A stretch of 64,000 nt of DNA. Source: Bimuria novae-zelandiae CBS 107.79. Taxonomy: Eukaryota; Ascomycota; Dothideomycetes; Pleosporales; Didymosphaeriaceae. The translations under genes and the position numbers were made by a program. The notes below the pieces were generated by a model that did no database searches, had not been told where the DNA came from, and worked only from the letters and a program-made list of their open reading frames with translations. Every line of letters begins with the position of its first letter. Position 1 is the first letter of the stretch. Positions 1 through 10,565 of this stretch are shown here, piece by piece. The stretch spans positions 1,396,659-1,460,658 of the forward strand of contig ML976659.1 in assembly GCA_010015655.1 (NCBI GenBank), read 5' to 3'.

Positions 1-33
1 CATCTCTCCAAGGGTATAAGTGTTAATATGTAG

Positions 34-275
34 GTGAAATAGACGACCTCGATTACCGCGTCGTCCAATCCGATGGCATCGCAAACTTCAACATCCTCCA
101 GTCCCTCGGCGTGCCCTCGCGCTTCCTGCACTTCCCGGATGAGAACCACTGGGTGACGAACCGCGAGAACTCGCTCGTGTGGCACAAGTATATCTTCAAT
201 TGGATAAGGTACTGGGTTGGGCTGGACGAGGAGCTGCTGCAGAGCGTCGCGGAGGTCGAGGTTGTGGGGCAGTAG
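34..275 (+). CDS. Dipeptidyl-peptidase V (S9 family), C-terminal exon, 5' partial
   Basis: This is the last exon of a secreted serine peptidase of the prolyl-oligopeptidase family (S9), which removes dipeptides from peptide N-termini. The exon follows an acceptor TAG at 31-33 and reads about 80 residues to TAG at 273-275. It begins with a DLDYRVVQSDG segment followed by FLHFPDENHWV, which is the catalytic-His loop of this family, then a run ending ENSLVWHKYIFNWI. The nucleophile Ser and Asp lie upstream of the window. The family and the C-terminal position are secure from the His loop; the exact subfamily (DPP V rather than an acylaminoacyl-peptidase) is by resemblance. No break is visible. 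Confidence 0.85.
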
Positions 276-541
276 TGAGGAGGGGGAGTGGAGGGGATAT
301 AGTACAATTAAAGGATGAGTTATGATTGATGATATGTGTGTTCTAGTGGTGTGTATATCAGCTACGTCATAGAGACATGAATGAAAAGTTCACTCTATTC
401 CATCACATTGATCAGTCGATCACGTCTATGATTGCACCTATCTGCCGCTACTTGCTCATGCTAGAGCTCCATACACGTTATCCTTCGAAGAAATACCCAA
501 GCCCAAGCCCATTCATGCCCCACATCGCCTATTCCAGGTCC

Positions 542-1255
542 CTACGCCGACCCCACATCTCCTTCCTCAGATAACTCCATATTCTGGGCCTCCCAATCCC
601 GGAACCAAGCCAGGAACGTCGACATCGATACCGGCATATTCCCCGCCGCATATCCCAGCGCCCCAATGCACATCTTAATCCTATCCGCAATGAACCACCG
701 CAGCCACAACTCACCGCCACCTGCCTGCAAGCCGCCAAACTGGCCGTCCAGATCCAAGCGAGCGTGATTGCCCCAACGAGAATAGAAAGCACCAACAATC
801 CGATCCACCGTGTTAATAAACCCATTTCGACCGGCCCGCGCAGCGTTCGCGGTACACTCATCGTAGATGCGCATCAGCGTCCAATAGTAAGCATCATAAT
901 GCAGCAATCCTCCATCGGCATCCTCAGCTACGTCGTCGGTCTCGTCTTCAGCGGCGATTTCCTCGTACTGGCGGGCTTTGAAGGCGGCCAAGTAGCAGAT
1001 CTGGCGCCGGCAGAGAGGGCACATGTCGCGAGAGTGGCCCTGGTCCCTTATTTGGTTACGGATGCAGAGGCGGTGCACGATGTGCGTAGGGTGGTAGGGG
1101 AGTCGGCGTCCGGGGTTGTCGACTGTAGCGCTGTCCTGGTTAGATTGACGGATGACACAGCTCCATGGGGTCTGCTAATGGTTCGGAACTATCGTAAGGT
1201 TAGCGAGGAAGTTGTTGAGGCTGGCGTGGGGGTTGGTAACGGTTGCGAGAGCCAT
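542..1255 (-). CDS. RING-like zinc-finger protein, two-exon model
   Basis: A 178-codon open stretch (1078 to 542) is preceded in frame by codons reaching an acceptor at 1175. An ATG at 1255 and a donor at 1240 give a 66-nt intron (1175-1240), phase 0 on both sides; the donor GTTACC is weak, so the first exon is tentative. The N-terminal part shows a HIVHRLC block followed 13 residues later by CPLCRR, the second half of a RING finger. The first Cys pair of a canonical RING is not evident. An acidic stretch (EEIAAEDETDDVAEDADGG) follows, and the C-terminal half has no motif I recognise. If it is a RING protein it may act as a ubiquitin ligase; substrate unknown. Confidence 0.55.
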
Positions 1256-2743
1256 ATAGAGCGGTTTTTTTGAGATAGTTTGTAAGAGAGATAGTATGTT
1301 GGTGTTTTGATAAAGGAGTTTGAGGAGTTGAGAAGTGGAGAAGTTGAAGTGTTGGAGAGTTTGGGAGAGGAAGGGAAGGGGCGGAAGATATTTAAGCACA
1401 AGCTCTCAACTTCAACAGGCAGACGCGGAAGGAATGCCTAAAACTCGACTCACTCGTTACAATATCAATCGAATAACTCACCAACAATCAATAGTAACAG
1501 CTATGCTTGGGCCTACATCTTGTTCTACGTCTGACTGACAATACTATGGAGAGCTCTGGAATTGTGTGTTCCTATTTTAGTTCACTGTTACTCGTGCTGG
1601 ATACATCACCAACTGCAACATGATTGGGTGGCCTCGATGGAGGTCATAACGGTTCTCGTCAACAATAGGATAGTGAGTCTGGTATCTTCTATTGCGCGGT
1701 TGCTCACTGTTTCAATCGCGCCGTACACCGCAGAGTGCGGCGCAACTGAGGAATTTCCTAATCGATGTCAACGTTCCCTACGAAAGAGACGTCGCGAATG
1801 TGGGATTCCGTCTTGACAGTCACTCACTGTCACAGGCGCCGGCTATGTCATAATCTACTGGACAGCCCGCGAGCTTGAATAGGGATGTGAACGCTCCCGA
1901 TTGTGATTGTATTCTGACAAGTGTATATAAAGAAGGCGTATTGCATGTCGTGCATTAAGTTTCACATACGGCTTTTGCGGAGTAGATATTTGCGTGATTA
2001 TATTACTGATTTGTTTGTTCTTGTCGACTCTACAACTTGAACCAAATTTCCCAGAATGTTGAACCCGATCTCCGGCTGCTTGGTGGCCGAGATATACTTA
2101 AAAACTTTCTAATTTGTTAATAACTGCTAATATCCTACACTGGTGTTAGAATGGTGTTACAACGCCTGATGGTACATGCCTATGCGTTTCGATAGTGGTG
2201 TGCTGCGATGGCATTTCGCAGGCCTACTAAAATATTGGTAAATCTTCAACTTGAGTTAGTAACGTATTAAGATTATGTGGAAAAGGTTACAACAAACCAG
2301 TGGTGAAGGAGCATGATCTTGTTAGGACTTTATACACATAGCTGCAATTAAACTGAACTCGGCATTAGCTTCTTATATTTACTTGTTCGTTGTTGCAGTC
2401 GACGCAGCGAGGAACAACAGTTCACCATATAAGTATATACGGGTACGGAGGAGAGAATATGGAGTGAAATAGGAAGAAAGCTGGGTGGATATGTGCGATC
2501 AGGTGGGCTAAGGTATGTAAAAGAACACTGGTCAGATGCTTGAAGACTTTGCAATCGTGATTTCGGATCATATTCTATAGCATGCTCTTACGCTAGTACA
2601 TAGCACACCGAGAGCCGAAATACCACAAGTCCCATCGAACAAGCCAAGGTCGGCTGCAGACCAAGAATTCAAAAACCCCACCAAACCACCACACGAGCTC
2701 GCACCTCGATTCCTCGTCATTTTGACTTCCTTCTTGTCCTCTC
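1256..2743. other. Intergenic region, no gene recognised
   Basis: About 1.5 kb between two minus-strand genes. The first 150 bases (1256-1400) are purine-rich on the plus strand, as expected for the 5' leader of the RING-like gene. The rest contains only short open frames (70-85 codons) without motifs, and no repeat or RNA gene that I can see. Confidence 0.5.
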
Positions 2744-3242
2744 TCATACCGGCGTCAGTCCCTCACCATACGCGGGATCGATTCCCTCAAGCCAACGCTC
2801 AATTCGTGCACCCTTTCTCGTCTTCTCCTCTCCGTGCTTCTTCCTTCCCTCCTCGCGTATCGCCGCAAGCCACGCCCACAACACCCCCGTGGCCTGGGGA
2901 GCGTGCGTCCCGCAAAAGCAATCGAGGATATAGCCGTTGTCGCCGAGCGTGAGGTGCTCCCTGGTGATGTCCCTCGGATCCGTGTTCCTGCACCAGATCT
3001 TAGCAAAGCTCCAAGTAACGTGCACAATGCCCGAAGAGAACATGATTATGCTAAATGCTGTTGATGGTGTAGATGAACGCTTACTCGAGGCTCCTCACGA
3101 GATCAGTCACTCGCAGGATTGTGAAGGCGCTCAGCGTGTTTCTGCAGCGCTGGCCGTTCTGGCTCCTGCCGATGCACTTGTTGTCAACCGCAGAGGGTGG
3201 CTGTGGGTCGAGGAAGGCGGTGCCCCATTGCGGGAGCAGCAT
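2744..3242 (-). CDS. Small protein with N-terminal CxG..G..C motif, two exons
   Basis: Exon 1 (3242-3085) starts MLLPQWGTAFLDP and contains CIGRSQNGQRCRNTL. That Cys motif resembles the segment at the N-terminus of fungal T5orf172/GIY-YIG-type proteins. Exon 2 (3050-2744) reads DIIMFSSGIVHVTW and then about 95 residues to the stop, including a CRNTDPRDITREHL stretch and GYILDCFCG. Splicing GTAAGC at 3084 to TTTAG at 3051 keeps the frame (2+1 phase) and gives 154 aa. The implied intron is only 34 nt, short even for fungi, so the junction needs transcript support. No nuclease motif is present; the protein may be a stand-alone relative or a truncated copy. Function unknown. Confidence 0.5.
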
Positions 3243-3433
3243 TTTCGGAGGAAGTGTGGCGATTGGTGTTCGTGGAGACGTGGTTTAGATATAGAACGGC
3301 ACGTGTGCGCGGCGAAGAGAGTTTGGTATTGGAAGTTGAAAATGTGAGGTGTTGTAGGCAAGAAGAAACCGCGAGAAAAAGTGAGAAAAGCGTATAGGGC
3401 AAGTGCGTGCCCAGGCAACTCTACACGGGTCTT

Positions 3434-4588
3434 TCACTCGACAGTGGCTTCGATAACGCTGAAAGTTGGTCGCTGAACCCACTCGTCCCAATACCCGGAT
3501 TCTTTTCTCTCATCATCTGGAAGTACCTGCTTCTTCCATGCTATCTGCATTCCCGCCTCCTTTGCGCATCTCTCATACACTTCACTTCTAAACTGGAAAA
3601 CCTCAAAGCAAAACGGGGGTTCGGTCTGCACTGTAACGCGCGCCTTTATACCTACCTGTATACCTATTAGCCAAACACCCACGAAGTCTCTCGTCCCTTT
3701 TGGGTGCAACAATGAAAATTCGAATGACAGAAGTTCACAACTAACCTCGCGCCCTGTATCCGGCGCCACATACTCCTTCTCCAATACCTCAACATCCACT
3801 CCGTAGAAGTTCCTCTTAGGCTCCTTCATCGACAGATCGTGCGCGTCCGTCGTCACGCCCACGAACCGCCCGCCCTCCCTCAACCGGCCCACGATGACCC
3901 GGAACATGTTCGTCAGTTCTTTCTCAGTTCCGGCATAGTTGAGGAACCAGCCGGCGAAGACAATGTCAAAAGGCTCCGAGGAAGGGAGGTTATCAGAGTC
4001 ACTGCAGTCCGCGACGTCAAAGTGGAGGTTTGGATACTGGGAGGGAGGGTAGGTTGAACGTGCGGCCTCGACCATCTTGGGCGAGATGTCGTACCCGTGC
4101 ACCGAAGAGGCACCAAGGGAAGCAAGTAGCGCGGTATAGTGGCCAAGCCCGCAGGCGAGATCTGTTTACAGAATCATTAGAACGGTACCCGTCGGTATTG
4201 GCGCATACGGGAGGGCAAGCTTCCGAGAAGTTCGCACCGAAAGGCTTGCATGGCTGGGCAGCCTAAATTGGTTGGAAAATCTAGCAGTTCGAGGTTTAAA
4301 GCGCGGTTGAACCTGCATGAGGTCCGAATGAAGTATGCAGGGCCATAGTCGTGGCGTACAAGGCGGTGAAGAGCAGCTGATAGACGAACGTGAATAGAAC
4401 GTACCAAGACATCGCTTCCCTGTGATATCGCCCAACACCGCGACCACAGAGGGCCGTTCCGGCTGCGTTGCGGGCTTCTCCTTGATATCTCCATATTTGC
4501 TACCGATCTTATCGTACTGTTTGTTCTGCGTCGACTGCACCTCTGCTGCTGTTCCGCCCGATGCAGTTGCAGAACCCGGCGTCGACAT
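3434..4588 (-). CDS. Class I SAM-dependent methyltransferase
   Basis: Three exons: 4588-4405, 4161-3746 and 3655-3434, with introns 4162-4404 (243 nt) and 3656-3745 (90 nt, a multiple of three). All phases agree and the product is 273 aa. Motif I is DLACGLGHYTALLASLGA, spanning the first junction; VHGYDISPKMVE is the acidic post-I strand, and FDIVFAGWFLNYA with LREGGRFVG are motifs IV and V. The N-terminus has a QYDKIGSKYGDIK segment typical of small-molecule methyltransferases that begin with a Y-D-x-I-x-x-x-Y signature. The substrate cannot be inferred. Nothing adjacent suggests a pathway. The third-exon tail (FQFRSEVYERCAKEAG) is normal for the family. The gene looks intact. Confidence 0.8.
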
Positions 4589-5003
4589 GTTAGACTGGTA
4601 CCGCAAAGCTCCGAAAGAGACAGGAGAGTGAGATGTTCGCGAATAGTGTTCCAGCGCGCTGGTAACAAGGAGTACGGGTTGAGCCGTGGAGGAAGTTGGT
4701 TGGTGCAGTTTGCGGGGCATTCCGCACTTGACCAGAGCTTTAAACTAGTGAAGCCACGCGTTTGCATGCTTCCGATCAGCTGGTTTACACCACCACGAAG
4801 CACATTCAGGGACTAGAAATTAGTTACCTGCAGTATGACTTAGTCTAGAGTCATAATGTACTCGAAGAGTCGCATTTGATTAGAGCAATATTGAAGCTTG
4901 AGATGAGTGAGCGGAGTGATTGTTCCTACGCCAAGGATATGCACTGTCCTCAATGTTGTTGGATAGTCATTCAACTTTGAACTTGGGAGATCTTTACTTA
5001 TCT
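4589..5003. other. Intergenic, nothing recognised
   Basis: Promoter-side sequence of the methyltransferase gene followed by unique AT-moderate sequence up to the target-site duplication of the first solo LTR. No coding, RNA or repeat feature recognised. Confidence 0.5.
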
Positions 5004-5008
5004 TTTAG

Positions 5009-5451
5009 TGTCGCAGTGAGGCAGAGCGGACAGTACGCAGTGGAAAAGATTATGGGATTGAACTGAGGGTGTACTATCTAGAAGCTGCAGAGTACGAGGA
5101 GCTCGTTTTTAGTGAGACATATGCCAAGGTTTTTCGATCTGACAGCCCAATATTAAAACCCTTTAAAATAATTATTAAAAAGAGCTAGATATATAAGGGA
5201 ATAGCACTAAGTCTCTTCTTTTAGCTCTTTAATGTTTATAAATTAATATTTGATATTGCGGTTGTAATGCAGCACTGTTAGATTGAAAAAGCCTTGGCGA
5301 ATTCCTCACTAAAAACGAGCTCCTTGTATGTAGGTACACGAACGTAAACAGCGCTAGTCCTAGATAGGTATAGTCCTCTCAGAAAGGTGAGTAGCCACCA
5401 TGTAGAAGTAGGTGCAACTATCTCGTAGGGTAAGAGCCATAAACCGTGACA
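5009..5451. mobile_element. Solo LTR (TGTCGC...GTGACA) interrupted by a MITE
   Basis: The sequence begins TGTCGCAGTGAGG and ends CCGTGACA, flanked on both sides by TTTAG (5004-5008 and 5452-5456), a 5-bp target-site duplication. Without the MITE at 5095-5326 and its TA duplication the LTR is 209 bp. A second copy in the same orientation lies at 5534-5740, and its uninterrupted sequence shows where the MITE entered. No internal retrotransposon sequence lies within it, so it is a solo LTR. Confidence 0.8.
5095..5326. mobile_element. 232-bp TA-flanked MITE (Tc1/mariner type)
   Basis: Terminal inverted repeats start CGAGGAGCTCGTTTTTAG on the left and CAAGGAGCTCGTTTTTAG on the right (read inward) and continue imperfectly for about 55 bp, through a GCCAAGG block and a ...ATCTGACAG block. 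TA flanks both ends (5093-5094 and 5327-5328). The related LTR at 5534-5740 has an unoccupied version of this site. The AT-rich core is non-coding. Confidence 0.8.
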
Positions 5452-5533
5452 TTTAGAGATGTCTGAGCCGTATCCGCAGCGAATTCTAATGTGAGGCTTC
5501 ACAAACGCCTGCCTATACTACAGTCTAGCGTTA

Positions 5534-5740
5534 TGTCGCGGTGAGCAGAGCGGACAGTACGCAGTGAAAAGATTATGGGATTGAACTAAGGTTGTACTAT
5601 CTAGAAGCTACAGAGCATATAGGTGTGCGAGCACAAACAACGCTAGTTCTAGATAAGTGTAGTACTCCTTAGAAAGGTGAGTAGCAACTAAGCAAGGGTA
5701 GGAGTAACTATCTTATAGGAAAGAGCTATAAACTATAATA
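5534..5740. mobile_element. LTR copy of the same family, probably the edge of a truncated Copia element
   Basis: This 207-bp sequence matches the solo LTR at 5009-5451 minus its MITE. The terminal GTGACA is mutated to ATAATA, all transitions. It is followed directly by CACCCC, the complement of the polypurine tract next to LTRs of the minus-oriented Copia elements in this window, and no target-site duplication is seen. It is therefore best read as the 3' LTR edge of a minus-strand element whose interior (5741 onward) has decayed. Confidence 0.6.
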
Positions 5741-5903
5741 CACCCCTTAGCTAGCGTAGACGTCTAGGCAAGAAGTTAATAATAACTAATTAAAATTAGT
5801 ATATATAAACACTATAAAAATTATTATTTTTAGCCTAACGCAGGCCCTTTAAACGCTTAATAATATTTATAAGACTAATTTAGTAGATAAACTTTATAAA
5901 TTT

Positions 5904-6046
5904 TGTGACGGTTTAGGACATGATACTTGGGCCACCCGCGTACGTGCGGCCCGTACACGTGATCCACGTGATCCACAGTATATAGCTCTATAGAGTAGCT
6001 TCTTAATCAAAATAACGATTGCCTTAACACTCTTTTCGACGTCACA
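5904..6046. mobile_element. 143-bp solo LTR, TGTGACGG family copy 1
   Basis: It starts TGTGACGGTTTAGGACATG, ends TTTTCGACGTCACA, and is flanked by AATTT on both sides (5899-5903 and 6047-6051). It contains ACGTGATCCACGTGATCCAC and a TATATAGCTC box. Two further copies of the family are at 13294-13430 and 58480-58606, each with its own 5-bp duplication. The terminal inverted TGTGACG/CGTCACA and the 5-bp duplication indicate an LTR. Confidence 0.85.
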
Positions 6047-6458
6047 AATTTCTACCTAGGCAGAATCTTTATAAGTCTATTAGTAAGTATATAGTTAGTA
6101 AAGACCTATTAAATATTAATATAAAAGGCTTTAACTTCTTATTAAATCTAGAGCTAGTAGATATTAACATGTTTAACCTTTATATAAAGCTTATTTTACT
6201 ATTTAGTAATAATACTAATAGTCTGCTAGTTATTATACTAAATAGTCAGTATATAGTTAAGCGTAAGGTTAATACTTGTCAGATTGGAGGGTAGTTTTTA
6301 TGAGATGAAAATGATTATTAATTGATCTATTTTCTCCTGCTGTGGGAGGTAGCATCTATATAACTATAAAGATATCTGTAACAGGAACAATCGCTCGTCG
6401 ACACGAGAACCCTTGGCCAGTCAAGACAGGATTCGAGATCATCCGAAAACCGACACTC

Positions 6459-6546
6459 ATCCGTATCGGACCAATTTCGGATCTATCAGACCGATGGGGA
6501 ACTACGGATCCGATTCGGACCTATTTCGGATCTATCAGACCGACGG
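6459..6546. repeat. Two 39-bp direct repeats 10 bp apart
   Basis: Units at 6459-6497 and 6508-6546 share ATTTCGGATCTATCAGACCG and differ at a few positions. The units are rich in the near-palindrome TCGGAYCYNWTTCGG. No gene is attached to them; function unknown. Confidence 0.7.
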
Positions 6547-6856
6547 TCAACCTATGGCAGTTATGTGCTAGCTAGCCATCTGGGAAGAGGTGTATTTAGA
6601 GGAGCTTGGGGCCTTTGTAGTTCAGTACCTTTTCCGTATCCTTTCGTACCAGGCCTATAGGCACTTAATTCATTCGAGGCTACATTCTTATACACGCACT
6701 CCCATATGCCTCTGCTAGGAGATACGCCAACATCGATCCTTTGAGTGACCTGCGCCGATACAATATCCCTTGCTTTGTTGTGGAATGTATCTTATGTAAG
6801 GGTACAGGTGCGCCAGCCACCTTGCAGAATACAAGGGATCATGTAATCGGACAATA

Positions 6857-7312
6857 TGTTAGGATCTGAACGAGCGGCAGCAAAGGAGGGCCAACGGCGG
6901 CCATGGCGGGGTAACCCATAGTGGGACCGCACTACCGAGGTCACGTGATGTACCCTCACGCTAAGCCACACCATCACGCCAAGACAGTGATGGCAGTACC
7001 ATCACTGATGCCAGTACCATCAGACCAAGGTCATGATGGCACAGAAACGGGTGATGACAGAAGAAAGCCTACGGGTATATAGAGAGCTTGAATATCCCTC
7101 TGGATATGTGTGTTTAACCTGTTTATCAATCTATCGTTTGGATCTGAATAAGCAACCTTGTTGATTTGATTGTGCTGTACACACCTTCGATACTAACGCC
7201 CTTAGTGACAGGCGCAAGCTATCACTACAACCCTCTCCCGTCCTACCAGTACTCCTGCCCGAGAACCAACCTTAGCCCCTTAGAGAATAGCTACCTCTTT
7301 GGGATCTTAACA
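6857..7312. mobile_element. 456-bp solo LTR (TGTTAGGATC...GATCTTAACA)
   Basis: The ends TGTTAGGATC and GATCTTAACA are mutually inverted, and CAATA flanks both sides (6852-6856, 7313-7317). A related copy in the opposite orientation is at 33949-34434. The size and ends suggest a Gypsy- or Copia-class LTR; no internal region remains. The middle holds short repeats of a GATGGCAGTACCATCA type and a TATATAGAGAGC promoter-like box. Confidence 0.85.
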
Positions 7313-10300
7313 CAATACTAGTAAAGAATTATATTTACTCCACTATTTATAAGGTAGTAAGTAAGGGTAAGAATAGTTTAAATTCTATAATTAATTTTAT
7401 AACTATACGTTATACTATTAACTTCTAATTAATTATTAGTCTACTAAACTTAAAAGTATATCTTTAAGAGCTTTAGTAATTTTTAAGCTCGTTAGTATAT
7501 AAGGTATTAAAAAAAAGAATTACAGTACGTTAGATTATTAAAGAGATACTTAGCTATATCTTACGCACTAGTAAAGGCTTTAAGTGTAAGAGCCTTCGCG
7601 CTAATTAGATAGCGCTAAGTCTATTAGACCTTTAAAATATAAGACTGCCCTAGGTTGGTAAGGTGACAGGCAAAGACAACGTGCGTCCGAGCGACGTTAG
7701 GCCTACCCTAGACAGCAATATATGAATATCAGGCTCGGATTAACACCTGGGTGTAACATTGTATGCTTCATCGAAGTATCAACCTGCCATTTGAAAATTA
7801 TCATGGGGTTTGACACACCCAAAGTTCAGCTTTTGGGCAGAAGATACGCTAGCCAAAACTAGTAGAATAAACATAGAATTCCTGCGAGTAACAAAGCCTT
7901 GGAACTTTAGCCTTTGACAAATATTTTTCCGTATTTTTCACTTTTGTAACAGATGCATCTTCCATAGAAATCGCTCTTAAGTTTCAGGAATCTTCCTATA
8001 CGAATCAGCAGTTTCCCGGACAGCTTTTTCCCGCTCGGGGTTGAGGACGCAAGTCTCCCCACACGAGTAAAAGTTCATTTCTGGCGCATAGGTATCTGGC
8101 TTGAGCATGCCGGCATCTTTTGGTCTAAAAGTTCAAAGTGCATAATCGTCGTCTACGCACGGAAGATAAAGGCGTCTATCCGCAAAACCCCGTTCCCAGG
8201 ACCGCGAAAACCCCGCTAGATAGATCTAAAACACGAGGGTCCAGAAAAGAAAGTGCCGATGATGACAAGCCGGGGATTGGCGGCGGCTTGGCAAGCCTTG
8301 GGAGCGGGCTTGGTAAGGGTCCTCCGCGTGGGACTAAAAAAAGTGGGGACGCGCGTGGCGTGAGGAAGCTTTCCGAGTGTTTATGGTGGAAGCTTCCTTA
8401 ATAATGCCACGGCTGCGAAATGGAATTACATCAGGGCCAAGATAGGCCCTGTGTTTCGCGAGAACGGGAACTGCGATGGTGGACGGCAGAAGAAGAGAGC
8501 GGTATGAGACTTTTGTTGAGCGGGCTATGACAGAGACCTGTTCCTGGGTTGGACGGAATACGGGCTGGAGATGGACTAATGCCACACCTGCAATTGGAAC
8601 CCCTACCACCAGGTGGATCTCCAAGTCTACTGTAAGGGCATGGAGCGCCATGCGGCGCAACTGCATAGTGCTGGAATTGGGAGCCTGGGGCCAATGGGCG
8701 TACGAGGGTCCACGGCACATGGCGAACCGGGCCGGTGCGTGCATTCTTTTCGAGAATTTCTCGGATGCACGGTGAATCTCTAGCTAACAGCGGGTCTCCA
8801 GAGACTCCAGAGGCACTCTGGAGTAGAACATTGGAGGTGGGGTTGCGCAAGGATATACCTGTAGTACGTTAGATAGTGGGGATCAGTTTATTCGCCCAAA
8901 CTTACCAGCACCCGGGAAACGCGAGTGACATAGAGTATCCTTGAATAAAGTTTCAATCACAGATGCGTTATCAGATGTGTAGAGTATACTCTATACTCCC
9001 TCGATAAGCCTAGATCTTGGGCCCATGTTATCAGAAATTAATGCGGATGGACTAAAATAGGAGCAAGGAATGGAGAAGCTGCTTCGGTTAGACCGTGTGC
9101 CGCCATGGTGCTCCACACTTGCTGATAGAATTCGTGGCGGCTTGTCCGACTTTCTCCTAGCCGCAGACCCGTTCTACTGCTCCCCGTGACGAGGCATTTT
9201 GCAAAGTTCTTCCCGTGTTCGGACCATGAATAGATCGCTTTCGGAATCTACCGGTAGGTCGAAGTATTTGTGGTATCATTAATGCCCGGGTTCTTGGTGT
9301 TCGGTCGGGCAAACATGCGCAGTGGGGAACCTGGAAGCGTCAAAGCCCACGGAAGGATAGGGGGACCCCGCGCCAGCGCCTGCGAACCACACAGCGGCAA
9401 AAGTTCAACACCAAACCCACATCCGACAGTCCTCTTCGCATCACCTGAGCACCTGCGCTCCACGTGCGCTTGGCATATCTGTTTCGGTCTGCTGCTCTGC
9501 TCGTGGCCTCGCGCAGCTCCGTATCTGCGTCCGCTCTTGCATAGCCTGTTTTCTCTCTTCAGACCGTTGTTTCTTCGACGTTAAAGGGCCCACAACGCGC
9601 GAACCCTTCAGCCTTGGACTGGGATGCCTAGAACCGTCTACATCTTCATGTCTGCGCGCGATGCTCACCGCCAGTTTACCTGGGTACTGAGGTGCTCATC
9701 AGCAAACAACGAACCAATACTCACCGGATTGCCGCGTTGAGCAGCAACAATCGATGACGGTTGAAAGAAGGCCAACTAAGTCGCTCGGCTGACGACTGTG
9801 GTTCTCGGCGTGCAAGCCGTCTTCGAAGCATCGTGCTTGGCTGCCGTGGGTGGTGCTCGGTGGCTGAAGCTTCGGCGCATTCGCCGCATTTTGCAGCGGG
9901 GAAGATGCAGCCATTACAGCCAAGAGGCGGCAACGCACCCAAGGCGAGAGCTTCTCCACAATCAAGTCGCCGCTGCGCTCTGTCCAAAAGGCTTTTCAGC
10001 GCCTGGCGCCTTAAGGAAAAACGTTGGATGCGGCTGAGAGTTCGTCGTGAACTCACTTGGTGTTGTATAAACTCGCCTGTTTACCAGTGGAGAGGATGCC
10101 CAAAATCCCCACGGGGAACTGTGGAATGCGCGCTCGCCCCAGCTTCCTCGTTATAGGGAAATTCTCCACGGCCGACTGATCGACACCCCAGGCTTTCACT
10201 CTCCGTTTGTTCCCTTGCTCGCGTGTTTCTCATCGGTGCCAGGTGCACCAACAATGCTTGGGCTGCTTGGCTGCGCTCGTGGTTGCATCCATCTGCATCG

Positions 10301-10565
10301 TGCGCACGACCTACCACTCTCGGCAACTTGGCAGCCCTTGGCTCGTCACATCGCCAGCAAATGGTATGGATGACCTGCGCAACAAACGACTTACTCGTGT
10401 TACCGCGAGAACCCCGCTTCAATGCCCTTTCTGCAGGTATATAGGCAAGCTTACGACCCCCGAGAATGAGGATCTGTACGCCTGGAGCCTGCTCATCTCT
10501 TCCTGTCTTGGGCGCTCTGACTTCCTCGCTTCTTTATCAGATTCCCTTCGCCAAGTGAAGACGAG
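7313..10565. other. Intergenic; AT-rich relic then GC-normal region without a recognised gene
   Basis: 7320-7640 is an AT-rich, stop-dense relic like the transposon interiors elsewhere. From 7650 to 10565 composition is normal. Several 70-140 codon open frames exist on both strands around 8140-8850 and 9250-10640, but they overlap each other in opposite directions and show no domain, splice continuity or motif. I take the last kilobase as promoter and leader of the JEN transporter. Confidence 0.45.

Larger units (their letters stand above)
5741..6856. other. AT-rich RIP-type relic sequence
   Basis: About 1.1 kb, broken by the solo LTR at 5904-6046. The stretches 5750-5900 and 6050-6300 are dominated by TA, AAT and TTA and have stops in all frames, as in RIP-mutated transposon interiors here; no family could be assigned. 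From about 6300 base composition returns to normal, with a 39-bp direct repeat at 6459-6546. Confidence 0.55.

Noticed and set aside
3656..3745. Uninterrupted reading through the second methyltransferase intron
   Set aside because: The 90-nt segment is in frame but has a GTTAGT donor and CAG acceptor and would insert a hydrophobic block in the conserved region; splicing is more likely, though retention is possible.
9699..10056. Pair of overlapping minus-strand frames of 88 and 111 codons
   Set aside because: Arg/Leu/Ala-rich shadow text in a GC-rich leader; no conserved feature.
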